33,734 nucleotides of DNA, taken from Pseudonocardiales bacterium (GTDB lineage: Bacteria > Actinomycetota > Actinomycetes > Mycobacteriales > Jatrophihabitantaceae). Location of the stretch: NCBI GenBank assembly GCA_025965875.1, contig JAOPWD010000117.1:1-33734 (forward strand). Direction: 5' to 3'. Positions within the stretch are counted from its first letter, which is position 1; each line of letters opens with the position of its first letter. The position numbers and the translations under genes are program-made. The notes beneath the pieces are model-generated. The model was given only the letters and a program-made list of their open reading frames with translations. It had not been told where the DNA came from and did not search any database. Below are positions 1-7,756 of this stretch, one piece after another.

Positions 1-28
1 GATCGACGGCGCCTACACGGCGATCTGA
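1..28 (+). CDS. C-terminal end of an upstream gene, probably an SDR-type dehydrogenase (partial)
   Basis: The frame that starts at base 2 reads Ile-Asp-Gly-Ala-Tyr-Thr-Ala-Ile and stops with TGA at 26-28. A tail of the type (V/I)DG(G/A)YTA is common at the C-terminus of classical short-chain dehydrogenases and of aldolase/SDR fusions found in rhamnose operons. Only eight codons are visible, so the family is an inference from that tail and from the rhamnulokinase that follows 13 bases later. The short spacing suggests one operon. Confidence 0.3.
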
Positions 29-41
29 CGATTTGGTTGCT

Positions 42-1505
42 ATGGGCACTTACCTCGGCGTCGACCTCGGCGCCACGAGCGGCCGGGTCAGCCTAGGCAT
101 CGTCAGCGCGGACGGAATCGACCTCCACGAGGTCCGCCGCTTCCGCAATACGCCCGTTCGTGTCGAAGATGACTGGTTCTGGGACGTCGAAGAACTGTAT
201 GGACAGATCCTCGACGGGCTCGCCGAAGGTAGTCGGACCGCCGGCGCGGCCGGCACGCATCCGAACGGGATAGCCGTCGACACGTGGGGGGTCGACTTCG
301 GCGTCGTCGGCCCCGATGGCGAGCTCATCGTGGCGCCAAGGCACTACCGATCTGCCGGACTGCAAGCACGGCACCGGGTCACCAGCCGGATCACCGAACT
401 GGAGGTGTTCGAGCGCACTGGCGTGCAGCCGATGACCATGAACACCGTCTACCAGGTGTCGGAGCGGCTGGCCGAAGCCGACGTGAGTGCGGGGTCGACG
501 CTGCTCCTCGTCCCGGACCTGGTGACGTACTGGCTCACCGGTGCGCGAGCGGCCGAGCGGACCATCGCCTCGACCACCGGGCTGGTCAACGCGCAATCGG
601 GTCGCTGGGACGTCGACGTGGTCGCCGGTGCGGGCTTCGACCCCGCACTGTTGCCGCCGCTGCGCGACGCTGCAACGGTGGCGGGGACGATCACCCCGCA
701 GGTGCGGGCACGGATCGGAGCCACGAGTCCGGTCCCGGTGCTGCACGTCGGCTCTCATGACACCGCGTCGGCGGCCGCCGCTGTACCGCTCGAAGAATTC
801 GCAGCGTTCGTGTCCTGTGGCACCTGGGCGCTGGCCGGAGTCGAGCACGACTCGCCCGTCCTCAGTACGGACGCTCTGGCCGCCGGCTTCACCAATGAGG
901 CGGGCGTCGGCGGGCGGACTCTCGTCATGCGCAACCTGACCGGGCTGTGGTTACTCGAACAATGCCTGCATGGTTGGGGGGACCCGTCGCTGCCGGACCT
1001 GATCGCCCGCGCCGTGCACATCAGCCGGGACCTGTTCATCGATGTCGGTGCCGCCGACCTGGTCAGCTCGACCGATGTGCCTGCCGACATCTTGCAAGCC
1101 TGCCGGCGGTCCGGTCAGGCTGATCCTGCCGACCCGGCGGAGTACGTCCGCTGCATACTCCTGAGCCTCGCATTGGCCTACCGCCGAACGATCCGTCGCG
1201 CGGCCGAGCTCACCGGCCGGACGGTGTCGGTCGTCCATCTGGTCGGCGGGGGCAGCCGCAACGCCCTGCTCTGCCAACTGACAGCCGACGCATGCGACCT
1301 GCCCGTCGTCGCCGGTCCGGCCGAGGCGTCCAGCCTGGGTAACGTCGGCGTGCAAGCGATGGCCACGGGGGAACTCGGCTCGCTCGACGAACTCCGTTCG
1401 CACATCGCTGCGGGCGTCACCCTGCGGCGCTTCCTGCCGTCGGAATCCGACCCAGTCCGGTGGGACCGCGGCGAGGACCTGGTGACCTCAACCGCCCGCC
1501 TTTGA
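42..1505 (+). CDS. rhaB: Rhamnulokinase (FGGY carbohydrate kinase)
   Basis: Phosphorylates L-rhamnulose with ATP to L-rhamnulose 1-phosphate in the cytoplasm. The FGGY-kinase N-terminal nucleotide motif GVDLGATSGR lies near residues 6-15 of this start. AVDTWGVDFG is near 80, the HDTASA segment carrying the likely catalytic Asp is near 239-244, SCGTWALAG is near 258-266, and GGGSRN plus GPAEASSLGN near the C-terminus are typical of RhaB. About 487 residues is normal for the family. The ATG at 42 gives the conserved core at once; a TTG at 33 would add three residues. No clear Shine-Dalgarno is present, so translation may depend on coupling to the gene ending at 28. Codon 307 (counted from 33) is the rare TTA at 951. 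The neighbouring aldolase gene supports a rhamnose or related deoxy-sugar role. Confidence 0.88.
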   Translation: MGTYLGVDLGATSGRVSLGIVSADGIDLHEVRRFRNTPVRVEDDWFWDVEELYGQILDGLAEGSRTAGAAGTHPNGIAVDTWGVDFGVVGPDGELIVAPRHYRSAGLQARHRVTSRITELEVFERTGVQPMTMNTVYQVSERLAEADVSAGSTLLLVPDLVTYWLTGARAAERTIASTTGLVNAQSGRWDVDVVAGAGFDPALLPPLRDAATVAGTITPQVRARIGATSPVPVLHVGSHDTASAAAAVPLEEFAAFVSCGTWALAGVEHDSPVLSTDALAAGFTNEAGVGGRTLVMRNLTGLWLLEQCLHGWGDPSLPDLIARAVHISRDLFIDVGAADLVSSTDVPADILQACRRSGQADPADPAEYVRCILLSLALAYRRTIRRAAELTGRTVSVVHLVGGGSRNALLCQLTADACDLPVVAGPAEASSLGNVGVQAMATGELGSLDELRSHIAAGVTLRRFLPSESDPVRWDRGEDLVTSTARL

Positions 1506-1548
1506 CGCCGTTGCGACCCGAGTCCACCACCGAAGAGAAGGCAGCACC

Positions 1549-2319
1549 GTGATGACCGATCTCGACCGCATCATCAGCTTGTCGCGTGCGCTCGGCGCAC
1601 CGGAGCGGGACCTGGTCATCCTGGCCGAGGGCAACACCTCGATCCGCACCGGCCCGGACCGGATGCTCGTCAAGGCCAGCGGCGCCAACCTCGCTACCGC
1701 GGGACCCGAGGACTTCGTGGACGTCGCGCTGTCGGAGCTGATTGCGCTGGTCGACGTGCCCGAGACAGATGACCGATCCATCGCGGAAGCGTTCAGCCGC
1801 CTTGGCGCAGCCACGGGACGCAGGCCGTCGGTCGAGGCGATGCTGCACGCCATCTGCTTGCACGAGGGGGGTGCCTCGGTCATCGGACACACGCACCCGG
1901 TCCCGGTCAACGCCCTGCTCTGCTCCGAACACGCCGAGACGCTCGCGTCGGTGGTCATCTATCCGGAGCAGATCGTCGTCCTCGGCCGGAAGGCGTTGTT
2001 GATCCCCTACGTCGATCCCGGTCTCTCGCTGGCCCGCTTGGTCCGTGACCGACTGCGCGAACACATCGCCGCGCAGGACGCGCCGCCGAAGGTGATCTAC
2101 CTGGCCAACCACGGGATGTTCGCCCTGGGCGCCTCGGCGGCAGAGGTCCTGCGGATCACCGAAATGGCCGTCAAAGTCAGCCGCATCATGCAGGCCGGCC
2201 TGGCTATCGGTGCGCTGTCGCCGCTGACCACGCATGCGAGCGACCGGATCCACGAGCGTGAAGACGAACAGCACCGCCGCGCCGTCCTGCACGGCTCCGA
2301 GCAACTCCCGGCCCAGTGA
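1549..2319 (+). CDS. Class II aldolase/adducin-family protein
   Basis: Zinc-dependent class II aldolase or epimerase fold (AraD/FucA/RhaD). Seen in the sequence: the phosphate-binding GNTS at about residues 28-31, KASG at 42-45, an acidic PSVEAM segment with the likely catalytic Glu at 96, the metal site GHTHP with His114 and His116, and the third metal ligand in ANHG at 188. The 256-residue length is usual. It directly follows rhamnulokinase (43-base gap), so cleavage of rhamnulose 1-phosphate to DHAP and lactaldehyde is a reasonable guess, but the family also acts on fuculose phosphate, ribulose phosphate and tetronate derivatives. AGAAGG at 1536-1541 can serve either the GTG at 1549 or the ATG at 1552. 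Its stop overlaps the next start. Confidence 0.8.
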   Translation: MMTDLDRIISLSRALGAPERDLVILAEGNTSIRTGPDRMLVKASGANLATAGPEDFVDVALSELIALVDVPETDDRSIAEAFSRLGAATGRRPSVEAMLHAICLHEGGASVIGHTHPVPVNALLCSEHAETLASVVIYPEQIVVLGRKALLIPYVDPGLSLARLVRDRLREHIAAQDAPPKVIYLANHGMFALGASAAEVLRITEMAVKVSRIMQAGLAIGALSPLTTHASDRIHEREDEQHRRAVLHGSEQLPAQ

Positions 2320-3053
2320 GCGTCGTGAGCGACGCTCTCGCAGGCAAGGTTGCCGTCATCACCGGTGGTAGCTCGGGCATCGGACTGGCCGTGGCCCGCG
2401 AACTGAGCCGGCTGGGTGCGAAGGTCGTCGTCTCCGCCCGTTCGGCTGATCGGCTCGAGGCTGCCGTCGCATCGATACCCGGCCCCGCCCACGCCGTCGT
2501 AGCCGACATCACCGATGCCGGAACCGCCGAATCGTTGATGGACGAGGCCGAGCAGCGCTTCGGTGCACTCGACATCGTGGTGGCGAACGCGGGCATCTAC
2601 CTTGCCGACCACGTGTGGGACAACGACCCGGACGCCATCGACCGACTGGTGTCGACCAACGTCACCGGAGTCATGCGCACCGTCCGCGCCGCATTGTCGT
2701 CGATGGTTCCGCGGGGCTGCGGTGACGTGCTGGTGACCGGTTCAGTGTCCGGGACGCAGGCGATCTACTGGGAGCCCGTCTACTCGGCGTCCAAGCACGC
2801 GCTGCACGCCTTCGTCCACGGGGTACGCCGACAACTGGTCGGCAGCGGCGTACGGATCGGCGTGATCGGGCCAGGGGTCGTGCTCAACGAGCTGTGGTCC
2901 GTATCCGCCGACGACGACATCGAGGACCGAATTGCTGCCGGCACCGGGATGCGCTCAGAGGATGTGGCGGACGCGGTCGGCTACATGCTGACCAGGCCCC
3001 GGCACGTCACGATCCGCGACCTGGTGATCCTTCCCACCAACCAGGAGATCTGA
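2316..3053 (+). CDS. SDR-family NAD(P)-dependent oxidoreductase
   Basis: Classical short-chain dehydrogenase of 245 residues. The cofactor motif TGGSSGIG is at residues 16-23, NAG at 91-93, the catalytic serine in TGSVSG near 143-145, and YSASK with Tyr156 and Lys160. The GTG start shares four bases with the aldolase stop (GTGA), a sign of translational coupling; a second GTG at 2325 is in frame. The next gene begins on the base after its stop. Next to an FAH-family hydrolase, it could be the 2-keto-3-deoxy sugar acid dehydrogenase of a non-phosphorylated L-rhamnose/L-fucose route, but the sequence alone does not fix the substrate. Confidence 0.82.
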   Translation: MSVVSDALAGKVAVITGGSSGIGLAVARELSRLGAKVVVSARSADRLEAAVASIPGPAHAVVADITDAGTAESLMDEAEQRFGALDIVVANAGIYLADHVWDNDPDAIDRLVSTNVTGVMRTVRAALSSMVPRGCGDVLVTGSVSGTQAIYWEPVYSASKHALHAFVHGVRRQLVGSGVRIGVIGPGVVLNELWSVSADDDIEDRIAAGTGMRSEDVADAVGYMLTRPRHVTIRDLVILPTNQEI

Positions 3054-3905
3054 ATGAAGCTGATGCGGATCGGTGAGCCGGGCGCGGAGCGTCCAGTACT
3101 GCTCACTGCCGACGACCTGCACCTGGACCTGAGCGCGCTCACCGACGACATCGACGCAGCGTTCCTAGCGGGCGGTGGCCTGGACCGGGTGCGCCAGGCT
3201 GCCGCGCAGGGCGAGCTGCCGCGCGTCGACGTGACGGGCCAGCGAATCGGCGCCCCGATCGCCAGGCCGTCGGCCGTGCTGTGCATCGGCATGAACTACG
3301 CCGCGCACGCCGCCGAGACCGGCTCGGCACCGCCCACTGAACCGGTGCTGTTCTACAAGGCGCCCAACACCGTCATCGGTCCCGACGACGACGTCCTGAT
3401 CCCGCGCGGGTCGGCGAAGACGGACTGGGAGGTCGAGCTGGGCGTCGTCATCGGCAAGCAGGCCCGCTACCTGGACTCGCCCGCGGACGCGCTGGACTAT
3501 GTCGCCGGTTACGCCGTCAGCAACGACGTCTCCGAGCGTGCGTTGCAGCTCGAACGCAGCGGCGGCCAGTGGTCGAAGGGCAAGAGTTGCGAGACGTTCA
3601 ACCCACTCGGGCCCTGGCTGGTCACCACCGACGAAATTCCGGACCCGCAATCACTGCGCCTGCGCTCGTCGGTCAACGGGCAGCCGCGACAGGACTCGAC
3701 GACCGCGGACATGGTGTTCGGCGTCGCCGAGCTGATCTGGTCCCTGAGCCAGGTGACCGTCCTCGAGCCGGGCGACCTGCTGAACACCGGCACACCCGAG
3801 GGCGTTGCCCTGTCCGGCCGATTCCCTTACCTCGCCCCGGACGACGTCGTCTCGCTGTCGATCGACGGGCTCGGCACGCAGGCACAGCGGCTGCGGCCGG
3901 CCTGA
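3054..3905 (+). CDS. Fumarylacetoacetate hydrolase-family protein (diketo-deoxy sugar acid hydrolase type)
   Basis: FAH-fold hydrolase/lyase of 283 residues acting on C-C bonds of diketo acids. Visible are IGMNYAAHAAE near residues 78-88, the metal-binding pair Glu126/Glu128 in DWEVELG, Asp158 in NDVSER, GQWSKGKS near 171-178, the FNPLGPW core and NTGTPEGV near the C-terminus. In characterised non-phosphorylated rhamnose and fucose pathways, a protein of this family splits 2,4-diketo-3-deoxy-L-rhamnonate/fuconate to pyruvate and lactate. The SDR immediately upstream would make that substrate. Ureidoglycolate lyase and related activities are alternatives. ATG 3054 directly abuts the SDR stop, so the two are surely co-transcribed. 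Confidence 0.83.
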   Translation: MKLMRIGEPGAERPVLLTADDLHLDLSALTDDIDAAFLAGGGLDRVRQAAAQGELPRVDVTGQRIGAPIARPSAVLCIGMNYAAHAAETGSAPPTEPVLFYKAPNTVIGPDDDVLIPRGSAKTDWEVELGVVIGKQARYLDSPADALDYVAGYAVSNDVSERALQLERSGGQWSKGKSCETFNPLGPWLVTTDEIPDPQSLRLRSSVNGQPRQDSTTADMVFGVAELIWSLSQVTVLEPGDLLNTGTPEGVALSGRFPYLAPDDVVSLSIDGLGTQAQRLRPA

Positions 3906-3950
3906 CCCGCGCCACGACCGGCCCGATCCGCGCCACGAAAGGAACCGACC

Positions 3951-4985
3951 ATGGGTATCCGCCTCTCGCTCGGGCACATCGACGAGTACGACGACACGGT
4001 GGCGACGTTCGCCCACCAGCTGGGCCTGCCCGGGGTCCAGTTCCATACGCCGACCGCGCTGCCCGGCGAGGACGGCTTCTGGAGCCTGGCCGAGTTGCAG
4101 GCACTGCGGGAGCGCTGCGATCGCGACGGCCTGGTGATCGACGGCCTGGAGAACGTGCCGGCGGCGCACTTCTGGAAAATCCAGCGCGGCCTGCCGGGGC
4201 GCGACGAGCAGATCGAGAACTACCACCGATCCATCCGGAACATGGCCCGCGTCGGCATCGATCTGCTGGGCTACAACTTCATCGCCACCTATGTCTGGCG
4301 CACTGAGATGGGTGGGTCCGGACGGGGCGGCGCGAAAGTCACCGGGTTCGACCTCGCCCGCGCCGGGGAGGGCAACGCCCTTGCCACGTACAAGCTCACG
4401 CCCGCCGAGCCGATCACCGAGCCCATCACGGCCGCGCAGATGTGGGACAACTATCAGTACTTCCTCGACGCGGTGCTGCCCGTCGCCGAGGAAGTAGGCG
4501 TCCGACTTGCCTTGCATCCCGACGACCCTCCGGTGGACGAGCCGCTGGGCCACGCGACGCGGATCTTCACCAGCCCGTCGGCCATCGCCGAGGGCTACCG
4601 GCGGGCGAACGGCAGCCCCGCCTGGGGACTCAACTTCTGCATCGGCACGGTCTCGGAGATGGCGGGGGAGGACTCCGTCAACGCGGTGATCGATCTGCTC
4701 GCGCCGTTGGGCCGCATCTTCTACGTCCACTTTCGCGACGTTCAGGGAACCGTTCCGCGATTCACCGAGTGCTTTCTCGGCGAGGGGAACCTGAACCCGG
4801 CCCGGGTCATCCGTCGGCTGGACCGCGCCGGCTTCGACGGCTTCCTCATCGACGACCACGTGCCCGCGATGATCGGCGATCTGGACACGTGGGGCGATAC
4901 GTCTCCGGAGGCCTACCGCAGCCGCGGCCGCGCCCATGCCATCGGATATCTGCAAGGCGTCCTCAACGGGCTGGACCTCGACTGA
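3951..4985 (+). CDS. uxuA: Mannonate dehydratase
   Basis: UxuA-family dehydratase converting D-mannonate to 2-keto-3-deoxy-gluconate in hexuronate catabolism. The TIM-barrel metal ligands known for the family are recognisable: His189 in HPDDPP, Cys230 in LNFCIGT, His260 in VHFRDVQG, and Asp301/302 in DDHVP. At 344 residues it is shorter than the enterobacterial protein (about 394) but within the range of the shorter bacterial group. AAAGGAA at 3938-3944 is a good ribosome site six bases before ATG 3951. The 45-base gap from the FAH gene suggests the same operon. It ends six bases before the convergent DUF4432 stop, which leaves almost no room for a terminator. Confidence 0.87.
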   Translation: MGIRLSLGHIDEYDDTVATFAHQLGLPGVQFHTPTALPGEDGFWSLAELQALRERCDRDGLVIDGLENVPAAHFWKIQRGLPGRDEQIENYHRSIRNMARVGIDLLGYNFIATYVWRTEMGGSGRGGAKVTGFDLARAGEGNALATYKLTPAEPITEPITAAQMWDNYQYFLDAVLPVAEEVGVRLALHPDDPPVDEPLGHATRIFTSPSAIAEGYRRANGSPAWGLNFCIGTVSEMAGEDSVNAVIDLLAPLGRIFYVHFRDVQGTVPRFTECFLGEGNLNPARVIRRLDRAGFDGFLIDDHVPAMIGDLDTWGDTSPEAYRSRGRAHAIGYLQGVLNGLDLD

Positions 4986-4991
4986 GCCAGC

Positions 4992-5948
4992 TCACAACGG
5001 CGAGAACTCGATCCGTACTCGGGTACGGCGCCGCTGTCCCGGTTCGAGCCACGGGGCCGTCCCGTCCGCACGATCCTGCTCGCGGCCGAGCACCGAACAG
5101 TTCGCCGGTTCGATGGCCATGGCGTAGCTGCCGCGCGTGGCCCGCCGCCAGGTGTGCACCCGCGGCAGCGTTTCGGTATCCCAACCCACCCTCGCCGCCA
5201 CGCCGGCGCCCGGACTGAGCACCCGTAGCGTCGCCCAGCCCTCGGGGTCGGGCTCGATCCCGTGCTCGAAGACCACGTCCTCGTCGTCGGCCAAGGGTGA
5301 CCCCATCACAGCCCAGGTTTCCGCGACACGCGCCGAGTCAGCGTCTCGCGGCCGTGACCAGAGCAGGCGTCCGTCGATGAACGCTTGCGGACTGAGGAAC
5401 GGGTGGCCGAAGTTCACGTGGTAGAGGATCGGTGCCTGCTCGGTGCGGTGACCCAGGTTCGCCGTGTCGTCGACAATGGCAAGCTCGGCCCGCCCAGTGC
5501 GAACCGTGATCGTGCGCTGCACCTGCAGGACGGGCCCGAAGGCCGAGGCGTCGGTCAGCGTGCCGGCCACGGTGACCGCGATGCCGCCGTCCGGCTCGAC
5601 GGTCCGGCTGACGCGCACGTCGGACGCGGGCAACCCTGTCGCGGTGCCGTGCATGGGATGGCCTTCGGACGGGGCTCCGACATTGCGGAGCCCGCAGGTG
5701 GTCAATAGGCCACCGGCCCAGGCGGCCAACCAATCACCGCCGGACCAGGCCGTCTCGCCGACTGGCGACAGCCAGGCCACGGGCGAGCCGGCCAACCACG
5801 CGGCGCCGATGTCCAGGCCGCGGTCGGGGAGCACCCGCACGTGCAATCCTCCAGCGGGGTGGACGGAAATCGCGCGGCTGCCGCGGCCCGGTCCGTCGTC
5901 CGCGACGTCGGAGTAAACCTGCGCGAGCTGCTCGGCATTGGCGAACAT
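4992..5948 (-). CDS. DUF4432 family protein (aldose 1-epimerase-like)
   Basis: Galactose-mutarotase-like beta-sandwich protein of the DUF4432 group, about 318 residues. Recognisable features are the N-terminal RVLPDRGLDIG segment, GGLLTTCGLRNVG, the HGTATGLPAS segment, and the YHVNFGHPFLS and AIEPANCS blocks that resemble the active-site region of sugar epimerases. I chose the ATG at 5948 because a GAGG lies five bases upstream. A GTG at 6002 would overlap the preceding SDR by 23 bases and has no ribosome site. It is the last gene of a minus-strand group and meets uxuA tail to tail. An anomeric or C-2 epimerisation role for the sugar handled by this locus is inference. Confidence 0.75.
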   Translation of the reverse strand: MFANAEQLAQVYSDVADDGPGRGSRAISVHPAGGLHVRVLPDRGLDIGAAWLAGSPVAWLSPVGETAWSGGDWLAAWAGGLLTTCGLRNVGAPSEGHPMHGTATGLPASDVRVSRTVEPDGGIAVTVAGTLTDASAFGPVLQVQRTITVRTGRAELAIVDDTANLGHRTEQAPILYHVNFGHPFLSPQAFIDGRLLWSRPRDADSARVAETWAVMGSPLADDEDVVFEHGIEPDPEGWATLRVLSPGAGVAARVGWDTETLPRVHTWRRATRGSYAMAIEPANCSVLGREQDRADGTAPWLEPGQRRRTRVRIEFSPL

Positions 5949-5979
5949 GGCTGCCTCGGTGACGCCCTCGGCGGCCGGC

Positions 5980-6720
5980 TCAGTAGGAGGCAAGCAGACC
6001 ACCGTCGACTACCCACGTCGCGCCTGTGACGAACGAGGCACCGTCGGACAGCAGGAACGCGACCACGCTCGCTACTTCGTCCGGCCGGCCGATTCGCTTC
6101 AGCGCGTGCATATCCGCCCAGTCGCGCAGCGCCTCGCCCGGATCGTTTGGTGTCATCTCCGCCGCGTTGTGCCGGACCAACGGAGTGTCGATCGTTCCGG
6201 GCGCCACGGCGTTGACCCGGATGCCCTGCTCTGCGTGGTCGAGTGCCATGGCCCGCACGAGCCCGAGCGCACCGGCCTTCGCCGCCGCGTAGGCGGCCAC
6301 TGACTTCTGCGTCGCCATCCCCTGGATGGAGGACACGACGACGATCGCGCCGCCACCGTTGGCAGCCATGATCGGGATCGCGGCCTGCGCCGACACGTAG
6401 ATGCCCTTGAGGTTCACCGCCTGCGTGTCATCCCAGGTGCCCTCGTCGGTCGACACGACCGAGCCGTGGCGTTCTATGCCGGCGGAGTAGACGAGTGCAC
6501 CGAGCGGGGCGCGCTCGTCGGCCTGCGACATCAGCCGTGACATGTCCGCCGCCGACGTGGCATCGGCTTCGATCTGGACGGCTCGGCCAGCTGTTGCTCG
6601 CTCCGAAAACGCGATGTCGCCGGCGCTGACCAGCCAGCCCTGCTCGTCGAGTACGCCTACGCAGGCCGCGCCGATCCCGGAACCGCCGCCAACGACGACC
6701 GCTGACCGGTTGGCGACCAT
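5980..6720 (-). CDS. SDR-family oxidoreductase with atypical cofactor motifs
   Basis: Short-chain dehydrogenase of 246 residues. The Rossmann motif is GGGSGIG at 11-17 preceded by Val instead of the usual Thr. The normal NAG is SAG at 79-81. The catalytic Ser130/131 and the YAAAK motif (Tyr144, Lys148) are intact, and the C-terminal GATWVVDGG is typical of classical SDRs. An AGGGAG stands very close (2 bases) before ATG 6720. The downstream DUF4432 gene follows after 31 bases and the upstream MBL gene ends 33 bases before it, so these three are probably one transcript. The substrate is unknown; sugar or polyol oxidation fits the context. Confidence 0.8.
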   Translation of the reverse strand: MVANRSAVVVGGGSGIGAACVGVLDEQGWLVSAGDIAFSERATAGRAVQIEADATSAADMSRLMSQADERAPLGALVYSAGIERHGSVVSTDEGTWDDTQAVNLKGIYVSAQAAIPIMAANGGGAIVVVSSIQGMATQKSVAAYAAAKAGALGLVRAMALDHAEQGIRVNAVAPGTIDTPLVRHNAAEMTPNDPGEALRDWADMHALKRIGRPDEVASVVAFLLSDGASFVTGATWVVDGGLLASY

Positions 6721-6752
6721 GACTCCCTTAGTGGATAGGTGGATCTTGCAGC

Positions 6753-7703
6753 TCAGCCGCCTGATGTTACCGCCACGTAGAGGTCGGGTCCGACGCAGCG
6801 CGCTCGTCCCGCCGCGACCGCCTCGCGCAAGTGCGCGGCCACCATGGCCAGCCCGCGGAACTCCTCCGCGCGGCGCAGTTCAGCGCACGTCCGTCGCCAC
6901 AGTTCGGTCAATGACCGGGGCGTGTCGTCGAGTCCACCCTCCACCGTCGCCGTGACGTCATCGAGGTACTGCTCGACCTCACCCAGCAGGCCGAGGAACT
7001 CAGCTGCCGTGCGGCTGGCGTAGTGCGACAGGCACACTCGCTGTACGTCCTCGTCCATCGTCAGCGCCCGCAACCGATGCAACGAGCGCCGGAACTCAGT
7101 AGGCAGCACATGGCCGTGGAAGAAACTCCAGGAAGTCCCGGTCACCGCGTCGCCGAGCAGCAGCGTGCCCGACGAGCGTTCCAGCCAGCCCAGTTCGGCC
7201 ACGACGTGGCCGGGCAGTTCGAACGCCTCCAGCGCGACCCCGCCACCGAGTCGCACGGCCCCGCCTTCGGTCATCGTCACGTCTACCTCGCACGGTGCGC
7301 CGTAGGTCGGTGCCAACTCGGCTCGCAGTTCGGGCGAGTCGGGAATGATGTCGGGCCGGTGCAGGGCGAACTCGCGCAGGTTGGTGTCGAGGTCCTCGAT
7401 CCAACGCACCGCCTGCGGGGCAGCGACGACTCGCGCTCCGGTGCGCTCGCGCAGCGCGGCAAATGTGCCGATGTGGTCGTGGTGGGCGTGGGTGTTGACC
7501 AGGAATCGCAGGTCGCCGTCGCGCACGCCGGCGGCGCCCATCAATCGCTGGACGACGGGCAGGCTCGATGGCAGCCCGCCGTCCACCAGCGCGGATCCGT
7601 CGGCGCCGACAACCAGATGCAGGTACAGCGGTACCTCTTCGCTCAGGGGCTGGCAGACCTGCCACACACCGGGAGCGAGTTCCATCGGGTCATCGCCGGT
7701 CAC
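6753..7703 (-). CDS. MBL-fold metallo-hydrolase
   Basis: Metallo-beta-lactamase-fold hydrolase of about 316 residues. The dinuclear zinc motif THAHHDH is at residues 71-77, preceded by the DGG loop near 41. The later metal ligands are in LPGH, LLGDAV and LSHYAS. This layout is typical of glyoxalase II-like and lactonase-like enzymes. The C-terminal third, rich in Leu, Arg and Glu, looks helical, as in the longer MBL proteins that carry an extra helical domain. The start is uncertain: GTG 7703 or ATG 7685 (residue 7), neither with a strong ribosome site. It lies between a permease and an SDR. Opening a lactone or thioester made by the neighbours is possible but unproven. Confidence 0.8.
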   Translation of the reverse strand: MTGDDPMELAPGVWQVCQPLSEEVPLYLHLVVGADGSALVDGGLPSSLPVVQRLMGAAGVRDGDLRFLVNTHAHHDHIGTFAALRERTGARVVAAPQAVRWIEDLDTNLREFALHRPDIIPDSPELRAELAPTYGAPCEVDVTMTEGGAVRLGGGVALEAFELPGHVVAELGWLERSSGTLLLGDAVTGTSWSFFHGHVLPTEFRRSLHRLRALTMDEDVQRVCLSHYASRTAAEFLGLLGEVEQYLDDVTATVEGGLDDTPRSLTELWRRTCAELRRAEEFRGLAMVAAHLREAVAAGRARCVGPDLYVAVTSGG

Positions 7704-7756
7704 GGCTACATCAGACCATCCGCCGCCACGATCGTGGACATGCGGATTGCCGCGGT

